A DNA stretch of 64,000 nt from contig JAJEKV010000041.1 in NCBI GenBank assembly GCA_021234155.1, positions 11,792,689 through 11,856,688 of the forward strand, given 5' to 3'. This stretch comes from Isoetes taiwanensis (taxonomy: Eukaryota > Streptophyta > Lycopodiopsida > Isoetales > Isoetaceae). The position numbers were made by a program, and so were the translations under genes. Positions 56,935 through 64,000 of this stretch are shown one piece after another. The notes beneath the pieces are model-generated. The model was not told the DNA's origin, ran no database searches, and worked only from the letters and a program-made list of their open reading frames with translations. Every line of letters starts with the position of its first letter. Position 1 is the first letter of the stretch.

Positions 56935-58517
56935 TGTGACGTCCCCTACTCGTATACGGTGCACTCACCGTATACAAACAGGAGTTCATCCCCCATACCA
57001 GCTCCATACTGATATAGGGCCCTCCACATATCACTGCAACCGTAATGAGTTCCAGTGGGAAGAGTGAAGGGGTCATTTTACCCCGTCTCCCTCAGGGCTT
57101 ACCTAGCTGCGGAAGCGTAAACACACATGTCAGTATACAACATCATCACATATCCACCTCGAAGGGTGGTACATCCACATCTGCATAGACAAAGATCAGC
57201 ACAATACATGGGGAAGTCCTACCCAAGGCTCAGACTCGAAGGGATAACTGACGACTTGGGTTTCCAGAGTTCATTGCAGACAGAATTCATGGCAACGGAT
57301 TTGGCTGGCATAAGAACGTGGCTTAGGGTTGTCCACTCCATCCGCCCCTCCTGTGCACACTTTGCAGAGTAGGCTGAAGAGTGTTGGGACCGATTAGCCA
57401 GCCCGGATGCATAGCCAAAGGGGCTACTCCACGGGTTGCATCTCCCGGTTCCAGATGGGGCGGTGGGGATCTCTTCCTCCGAGGTCTACATCTTCGACTC
57501 AAGGTGACTAGAGGGCCTTTGCCCTTATTCGACTTGAACCCTTTGGAGAGTGACGCATCACTCCACGGGTGTCGAGCCCATGCCTTGCCCTCACGCAGTG
57601 GCAAGACATTAGACCTAGTCCACAATGATCCCCGGTAGACTTTACACACCAGAGGGATCGTTCAAGAGTCAGAACACGAACCTCTTTATAAGCGGTCCGC
57701 CCCTTCACCCACAAACCGGTGTGGCTCACATACCTGAGGCCGAATCTATTAGTGTGCTAGAGAGGCTACTCTAGGAGCATCAACTACTAAGCTTTAGGGT
57801 CTCTACCCCCCTTCCCAATACAAGGAGTTCACAGAGATACATCATCCATATACATCACAGAAGAACTAAAGAACTAGATCTAATCTATATCATAGAGTTA
57901 GGTTCTTTAGTTAGTGTCTGGTAACTGGGGATCTAAATGGCTGCTATGGGCAATTTAATAGGCTAAACCTACTGATTCAATGAATGGAAGGCGGTTTAGG
58001 CTATTAAATTGACTAAATACCTGATCCTTGGTTCGCTCCTCCTGCCCTGAACTCGACCATCCTGCTGAACTGCTTGAATCAAGGAAAACTAATGGTGCAA
58101 TTCGCGCCGACAGAGTCTGGGAGGCGGTTTTGACTCCTAGAGCAGCCAAAACAGAGCTCTAGAACCCTATGGACGAAAATGGCAAGTTAGGGTTTCTTCT
58201 TACCTAAATAGACAAGGGGTTAGGGCTAGGGTTTCCAATTATCCCTTTAGGCATGTGGGATAATTGGGAATGGCCCACTTGCCTTTAATGGCTAGGTGGC
58301 ATAAATGTATCCACATGGAAAGGTGTGCATCTTAATAAATGTGCACATTGGTAAATGTGCACATTAATAAATGCACATACACATACCTTGCAAGTTGCCC
58401 CCTAGGGGCTACCCACCTGGCTACACGTCGGCGTACACGTCAGTCGGGGTGGCGTGTATGCGTGACGAGGCCATACAGTATACGTCCTGGGACCGTATAC
58501 TGTGCTGGAACGTCACA
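56935..58517 (-). repeat. 3' LTR, about 1.58 kb
   Basis: The ends are TGTGACGT...ACGTCACA, an 8-bp inverted terminal pair with the usual TG/CA. A polypurine tract (minus AAGGTGGGGAGAA, at 58518-58530) sits directly before its 5' edge, as required for plus-strand priming. Near both ends there are GTATACGG-type palindromic words. A possible 5-bp target repeat, GTTGT, lies at 56930-56934; its partner was not seen. Confidence 0.8.
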
Positions 58518-59402
58518 TTCTCCCCACCTTGAAATGATGCTGTCCGCAGCATCATGGGTCTCCCCACCTTGGAATCTTCCTAACCTGCAATCAACCTGAT
58601 GCATACAATATACTACTATAATACTTATACATTTATTAAGATTACCTTAAGGTAATATTTTTAGAACATTATTACGTCATAATCTTATGAAATAACTTAT
58701 CAATTCGTAAGATCATTAAAACAAATTACTCAATAATTCACTTATCACGACAATTTAGTTTATCAAAATTTTAATATTTCATATATATAATTAACGTTCG
58801 AGGTACTCTTCATTCCTTGCAACACATTCCCACAAAATTTGTGTTGCAAGTCTTCGTAGCTCGACCTCCTTGCCCTCCGGAGCGCTCTATTGGCCTGCAG
58901 GTCGACACTACGTTAGTACCTTTTAATTATTGATAAAAAATTTGGTTATATGGTGACCACCCCACCTATCTACATGAATGCATGGCTAATCTCCCGGCGT
59001 AGGAAGAGGATGCTTCTTCCATCGTGGCCGTGGAGACAGCGCCCTATAATGCCTATATGGCGCTCATGCCTACACCTTTAGTTGCCCAGCGTGGAGGATA
59101 GGGTCCTTCCCGTATATGGGGCGTGAAGGATAGGGTCCTCCCCGTAGCATTGACTAGAGGTGCTTTTCCTATCAATGCATTCCTGAATGACCTCCTTTCT
59201 CTCGAGGTCGTCTACTTCCGTGGGACAGAAGTAGACTTTCTAATCTACCTTCCACTCATCCAAGCGGAAACGCGGTCATGCCTACATCGACATTACACCA
59301 CGCCCTAGAGATCACCGTAGTGGTCTCATCATCGTTAACAACGCATGCAACCCATACCTAGCATAGGTTGCATGCGTAGATTAATCCTAACTACACATAG
59401 AA

Positions 59403-61190
59403 TTAATCTACACAAATCGACATGCCTGAGCCGATTTCTTCGGAGATGACCTTGCCGTCCCATTGCTCCATAAACTGTGGGTACTGCTTTAATAGATCTT
59501 TCTTAAGTACCCATGTCGCGTCTTCCACGGGCAAGTGTTTCCACTTGACCAAATATTGGAGAAACTCTGACCTCCTTGTTTTCTTGAAGGCTTTATCAAG
59601 AATCAATTCTGGAGCTATTTCTAGCTGCTCCTCCGTCATTTCCAACAACGTTGGAGTATCCAAGACTTCGTCTGGATTTGGGGTGTGCTTCTTCAACAAA
59701 CTTACGTGGAAGACTTTATGAATCTTTAGGTGTGCTGGCAAGTCTAACTTGTAGGATTGATTTCCTACTCTCTGGACTATTCTGAAGGGTCCAGCCCACC
59801 TTGGAGCAAGCTTCTTACAATTTCCGATGCGGAGCTTCGCCTGCTTCACCTTGATCTTGAGCCAGACATTGTCGCCAACTTGGAACTCTCTGACTGTTCG
59901 ATGCTTGTCGGCGATGCTCTTTTGTCGACTCCTTGCTGCCAAAAGATATCCTCGAACTTCTTCCACCAGCTGCTGCATGTCGGCCAACATTTGCTGCGAA
60001 ACTTCTACTTTTGACATGGGATTGTGCCAAGTGTTTGGAGTTAGGCATTGGTAGCCGTAATTGATCATAAACGGCGACATTTGGGATGATTCCTGCTTGG
60101 TGCTATTATACGCAAACTCCACCAAGTGAATAAATTCTTCCCATATGCCTTGCTTGTTCCAGACATAGTTTCGTAGCATATCCTCCAAAATCCTATTGGT
60201 CCGCTCCGTTTGCCCATCCGTCTGAGGATGATAGGCCGTGCTCATGGATAGCTTCATCTGAATTGTCGCAAAGAGGTCTTGCCAAAAGGCACTCATGAAC
60301 TTCAGATCCCTGTCAGAGATAATCTCCCTTGTCATGCCATGAAGCCTGAAGATTTCTTTGGTGAAGAGCTTCGCTGTATCCATAGCGGTGTCTGTGGTCC
60401 TGCAAGGCACAAAATGTGCCATCTTTGACAACTTGTCGACCACTACCATCAAGGCATCCTTCCCTCTTACTGTCCTTGGAAGCCCAGTTATGAAGTCCAT
60501 GCTGATGACCTCCCACCTAGCGTTCGGCACCGCTAATGGTTCCAATGCCCCTGGAATTCGAAACTGCTCTGCCTTCGTCTGCTGACATAGCTGACATTCC
60601 TTGATGTAGCGAGCCACTTGCTTCTTCATTCCTGGCCAATAGTAGCTGCTGCACACTTTGAAATATGTCTTCATAGATCCTGCATGGCCAGCTATTAGAC
60701 TGTTGTGGGTGTCGTGGAGAATCAACTTCCTTACACCCGATGATTCCGGCACGCACAACTTGTCTTTATGGTATAACAGGTTGCCTTCCTTCTTATAATG
60801 TTTGAAGGCTCCCCGCTCCTTATCTGTTCTTGCTTCCCTGCATAAGCTTGCCCACACTTCCTTGAAGTCCACATCCGTTGGCAGGGATTCTTCAATCTTC
60901 TTCCTGAAGTCGCTGGAGAGCGTCGAAATTGCATTGCAATGCACTCTAGTTGTCAGGGGATGCCTTGAAAGCGCATCCGCTACCACGTTGAGCTTCCCCG
61001 GCTTGTAGACTATATCAAAGTCATACTCTTCGAGGAACTCCATCCACCTTCTCTGCCTCAGGTTAAGGTGTGGTTGCGTGAATACATACTGGAGGCTCTG
61101 ATGATCTGTATCCAATTGGATCTTCCTTCCCAAGAGGTAGTGCCTCCAAATTCTCAATGCCCTGACAACCGCAAGCAATTCCACGATCAT
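59403..61190 (-). CDS. chromovirus RNase H-integrase-chromodomain frame
   Basis: An uninterrupted 595-codon frame. RNase H motifs start it (ELLAVVRALRIWRHYLLGRK, then TDHQSLQYVFTQP and VVADALSRHP). Next comes the integrase zinc finger (HDTHNSLIAGHAG...CQLCQQTKAEQ). The catalytic core follows with its D-D-E pattern (VISMDFITGLP, IISDRDLKFMSAFWQ, YHPQTDGQTERTNRILE), then the GPF/Y-like region (LAPRWAGPFRIVQRVG). A C-terminal chromodomain ends it (RSEFLQYLVKWKHLPVEDAT then W). The enzyme would insert element cDNA; chromodomains steer insertion towards marked chromatin. The upstream frame is broken, so no full polyprotein can be made from this copy. Confidence 0.93.
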   Translation of the reverse strand: MIVELLAVVRALRIWRHYLLGRKIQLDTDHQSLQYVFTQPHLNLRQRRWMEFLEEYDFDIVYKPGKLNVVADALSRHPLTTRVHCNAISTLSSDFRKKIEESLPTDVDFKEVWASLCREARTDKERGAFKHYKKEGNLLYHKDKLCVPESSGVRKLILHDTHNSLIAGHAGSMKTYFKVCSSYYWPGMKKQVARYIKECQLCQQTKAEQFRIPGALEPLAVPNARWEVISMDFITGLPRTVRGKDALMVVVDKLSKMAHFVPCRTTDTAMDTAKLFTKEIFRLHGMTREIISDRDLKFMSAFWQDLFATIQMKLSMSTAYHPQTDGQTERTNRILEDMLRNYVWNKQGIWEEFIHLVEFAYNSTKQESSQMSPFMINYGYQCLTPNTWHNPMSKVEVSQQMLADMQQLVEEVRGYLLAARSRQKSIADKHRTVREFQVGDNVWLKIKVKQAKLRIGNCKKLAPRWAGPFRIVQRVGNQSYKLDLPAHLKIHKVFHVSLLKKHTPNPDEVLDTPTLLEMTEEQLEIAPELILDKAFKKTRRSEFLQYLVKWKHLPVEDATWVLKKDLLKQYPQFMEQWDGKVISEEIGSGMSICVD

Positions 61191-61740
61191 GGGTCGGGTA
61201 AGCGGCGTTTCGCTGGTCGTTCATCTTCACGGAATCATACGCTACCCACGCTCTTCTGCATGAGCCACCGCACTGTGGCTATCTTACTTTGCGTCGGCCG
61301 CCACCAACTTGTCTTTCTCACGGATCGGCGGGGTTAAGAGGGGCGGTTGTCAAAAGCTTCCTTCAACAATTCAAACCACGCTTGGGCTTTCTTGTGCCAA
61401 TGGTCTGCCCAATCTTTCACCTTTTTCGCCCTCGTCAAGTCCGTTAGCCGGGCCGCTATCTTAGCAAAAGTTCTTCCACGAACTTCTAAAGTACCGCTAG
61501 GGCGGAAACTTCGACCTCATGCACATTCTTGATTGCCGCCCTTTGAATGGCGGCTTCAATCTTGGCGGGATCCGCCGAAATCCCTTCCGCCGAGATCACA
61601 TGACCGGGTATTCCATCCTCTCCGCTTTGCGGTGACACCGACAACTTGGCGCATAACCGGTGCCTCCTTAATTTCTCAAGCACTCTCCTTAGGTGTTGCG
61701 TGTTCCTCCAGGGATCTGCTATACACCAAAATGTCATCAA
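61191..61740 (-). pseudogene. broken RT-to-RNase H connection
   Basis: Fragments of the reverse-transcriptase thumb region appear in the wrong frame: [18 protein letters not shown], then HVISAEGISADPAKIEAA. The sequence up to 61191 is frame-broken and GC-rich. Short indels rather than large insertions seem to be the cause. Confidence 0.75.
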
Positions 61741-62650
61741 AGAATACTATCACAAAGGTGTCCAAGAACTCCCTGAAAATGTCATTCATGAGCCTCATGA
61801 ACGTTGCTGGGGCATTCGATAAGCCGAAAGGCATTACCGTGAATTCATAGTGCCCATACCTGGTCCTGAAAGTCGTTTTATGGACGTCTTTTTCCTTTAT
61901 TCTGATCTGGTGATAGCCTGACCTTAGGTCGATTTTGGAGAAGACCTTTGCCCCTTGGAGCTGATCCATCAAGTCGTCTGATCTAGGGAGTGCATACTTA
62001 TTCTTGATGGTGTGCTTGTTCAACTGCCTGTAATCTATGCACATCCTTAAGCTACCATCCTTCTTCTTTACAAAAAGAATGGGTGCTCCAAACGGCGAGA
62101 CGCTAGGTCTAATAAAGCCTAGGTCGAGCAACTCCTGCAATTGCTTCTTTAGCTCCGTCAGCTCCTGCGTGGTCATTCTGTATGGGGCTTTACTTGTCGG
62201 CTTCGTCCCTGGTTCGAGTGCTATCTCACACTCGACTCCCCTATAAGGAGGTAGCTGCTTGATCTCGTCATTCAGCCCTTCAATATAGCTCTCCACTGCA
62301 TGCTTTTCACTCAACTTTGGCACATAAAGCCTTAGTCTCATGAATTCCTCTGTGTATTTCTGGACTGATTTGTTTCCTTGTTGCAACCTGTAAAACTGCT
62401 GCATCATGCTAGACTTGTGCTCTCTTGGGACGTAATGGCGCTTGAAGGCTTTAGCAAACTTTTTGAACCTGCAAGCATCCCTACTTAAGCCATGGGCCTT
62501 GGCATACCCCTTCCACCAAATACGTGCTGCCCCCTTCAGGTTGGCTGTTGCCACCCTGCCTTTATCCTTGTCCTTCATACCATAGGCGTTGCCGTATTCA
62601 CTCATTTCATCGAGCCAAGCCTTTGCTTCCATGCCATGATCTGTTCTCAC
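61676..62650 (-). pseudogene. gag C-part fused in frame to reverse transcriptase
   Basis: A 324-codon frame. The first about 130 residues are retrotransposon gag ([20 protein letters not shown], then [20 protein letters not shown]). They pass directly to the start of reverse transcriptase ([20 protein letters not shown]), then [44 protein letters not shown] and the catalytic FFDDILVYS. The zinc knuckle and aspartic protease normally between them are absent, although the frame stays open. A frame shift ends it just after the catalytic block. Confidence 0.88.
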
Positions 62651-63110
62651 CTGAGAATTGCTCGAGCTTCCTGGCCTTCCATACGTTCCCCAATGCAGAG
62701 TCTACCTTCTTCTGGTAGTCCGAGGTTCTCGTCTCCTTGTGTCTGTCGGCTCTTCGGTTCTGCCCTTGTTCAGCCTCTTCCTCGGAATCAGAGTCTGAGT
62801 CCGAGCTTGAGTCGGAGGATTCCGTGCTGGGGGACCTCCTTCTCTTGCTCCTCTTTTTGTCCTTTCCTGCTTTCCGAGCTGATGCTTGCGGCAACTGGGC
62901 ATTGCCTTCCGACCCAACTCCTGCTTGAGTTGCCAAGTAGGCCTTTATTTGCTCAAGGTCCGTTCTCATTTGCAACATTTCTTCCTCTGGGGTCATGGGG
63001 CCAAATGCCTGATATAGGCTCCTTACCGGGTGCGGCCTAGGCGGACTCTGTTCTTCCCTATGGTTTCGCCGTTGTTGTTCTGCTGATCCTGTGCTTCTAG
63101 CTGCATGCAC
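62607..63110 (-). pseudogene. chromovirus gag N-terminal part
   Basis: A 167-codon frame with an acidic/serine tract (ESSDSSSDSDSDSEEEAEQ), basic KKRSKRRRS, and then [17 protein letters not shown], the usual start of the capsid segment. The frame is lost at about 62645, where the other gag frame takes over. The ATG is the first in a long open frame, but the true start may be further upstream. Confidence 0.7.
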
Positions 63111-64000
63111 AAGTAGGTCATGGCTATATGGTTAGTTTTATTTGTTCCCTTGCATTATATATGTTTGTTGGTATAGTTGTGGAACAAAATACATCAACAA
63201 AGCATTTAAAGTGCAAAAGAAATTATATTCATATTATATAATATCTTAATACAAACCCCCCCCCTCCCGGATCAAGAGTCTAACTATTCTTGAAATCGCC
63301 GATAGGATGGGTTGTCCTGAAGGAACTTCTTAACTTGGGCCGTTCCTACCGAGCGTCCCAAGTTTCTAGAAGGACATTGGTTGACGACCCGCCCTGCAAA
63401 GCTGTCACCAACTCCTCTACCCTGCGGTCGGAGGTGTAAGCTGCGGTCACTGCCAGTCTTCCCTATCGTCGGTGGGGCACGACGAAGTCGAAGAGATCAA
63501 GTGCCATCGCTCTCTTGACCAAGACAGCATAGTCGATGTTTGCAGCTATTCGAGCATGCCTGCCAAAGCCAGAGAGTGCAATGAGCATGAATACTCCTTC
63601 TTCGCCCCAGGGACTGAATTTGCAGTGTATCACCGCTATTCTCCCATCCAGCAGCAGGGGAAGATAGTATCTCAACGACCTGTCATTGTATGTTGCTGAC
63701 GACTCTCCTCTTGCTTGGCCTCCAGCCCTATGCCTTCCGGCGTATTCATCGACCTCCACCTCAGTCATTTCTTGGTAGTCTCGATTTGTTTAAAGTCGAC
63801 GCCGATGTCGATCCCTGCTCCTCTTCTTTGGAGGTGGTGTCGAAGGAGCTTCGGCATCAAGATGCTCGTGGTCTTCTAGCGGATCCCCATCTGTTCCGGA
63901 GGGCTGTAGAACTCCTCCTCGATTGGCGCTCTCGGCGCTTCCATTATTTGCCCGATGTTCTCAGTAGGCACGGATGTCGGAAGTCGACTCCATAGGTAGG
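63111..64000. other. unresolved, coding-looking on the minus strand
   Basis: 63111-63270 is AT-rich and could be a leader or an intron, since TTGTGCATGCAG precedes the gag frame on the minus strand. Minus frames from 64000 down give pieces such as NIGQIMEAPRAPIEEEFYSP, then PPPKKRSRDRHRRR, and a 101-codon frame (63463-63768) with NDRSLRYYLPLLLDGRIAVI. They look like protein sequence, but I recognise no family. No LTR copy was found here. Confidence 0.4.

Larger units (their letters stand above)
56935..63110 (-). mobile_element. Ty3/gypsy chromovirus, internally deleted, 5' LTR not found
   Basis: On the minus strand: gag (63110-62280), reverse transcriptase (about 62270-61700), a broken connection (61740-61190), RNase H, integrase and chromodomain (61190-59403), 3' untranslated sequence, polypurine tract (58518-58530) and 3' LTR (58517-56935). 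The chromodomain after integrase places it with the chromoviruses. Zinc knuckle and protease are missing. No second LTR is visible up to 64000, so the 5' part lies beyond the window or was lost. Confidence 0.85.

Noticed and set aside
62492-63040. 182-codon plus-strand frame
   Set aside because: Antisense shadow of the chromovirus gag frames, which carry recognisable motifs on the minus strand.

Overview
The window reads as nuclear DNA of a land plant. It carries two well-supported intron-containing plant genes that I could rebuild exon by exon with matching splice phases, plus a third two-exon gene. All three are on the minus strand. They are a secreted Ole e 1-like protein (1659-2698), the plastid ATP synthase assembly factor CGL160 (7792-11055) and an ABA-type SnRK2 protein kinase (26438-28398). 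CGL160 and subclass III SnRK2 belong to the green lineage. Nothing bacterial is present (no operons, no ribosome-binding sites). I cannot name the species. The mix of LINEs, a chromovirus, CACTA-like DNA and large tandem arrays suggests a large, repeat-rich plant genome.

Layout. 0-13 kb is the most gene-like part: a tRNA-related retroposon, the Ole e 1-like gene, a dead pogo-like transposase, foldback elements around 6.2-6.9 kb, CGL160, and a reverse-transcriptase relic. 13-21 kb is a decayed minus-strand LINE whose C-terminal part has been tandemly multiplied in units of about 750 bp, with two copies of its ORF1-like region. 21-26 kb is mostly anonymous, with a long foldback and a short hairpin. 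26.4-28.4 kb is the SnRK2 gene, followed by a small MITE and a broken transposon-like coding relic (31.2-32.3 kb).

32.6-42.9 kb looks like one 10.3-kb CACTA-type element. It has CACTACAA/TTGTAGTG ends and a 3-bp ACC direct repeat on both sides. It contains clusters of a palindrome-like GTCGTT-n-AACGAC motif, a five-to-six-unit tandem array (unit about 1.1 kb), a tRNA-derived SINE head and a recent 474-bp tandem duplication. No transposase was seen in it. Further GTCGTT clusters lie just outside it and are split by a LINE insertion with a clear target-site duplication (43.56-45.38 kb). A second, older array of the same 1.1-kb family lies in inverted orientation at 46.7-49.5 kb.

50-55 kb has no recognisable gene but a striking strand asymmetry: A-rich and T-poor to 52.6 kb, then T-rich. 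56.9-63.1 kb is a minus-strand Ty3/gypsy chromovirus with a 3' LTR of about 1.58 kb, a polypurine tract, a long intact RNase H-integrase-chromodomain frame, and an upstream part in which gag is joined directly to reverse transcriptase with zinc knuckle and protease missing. Its 5' LTR was not found. The last 0.9 kb has coding-looking sequence I could not identify.

The genes do not form a pathway together: CGL160 acts in the chloroplast, SnRK2 in the cytosol and nucleus, and the Ole e 1-like protein in the secretory route or wall. All functions are inferred from family resemblance read by eye. No database search was run.
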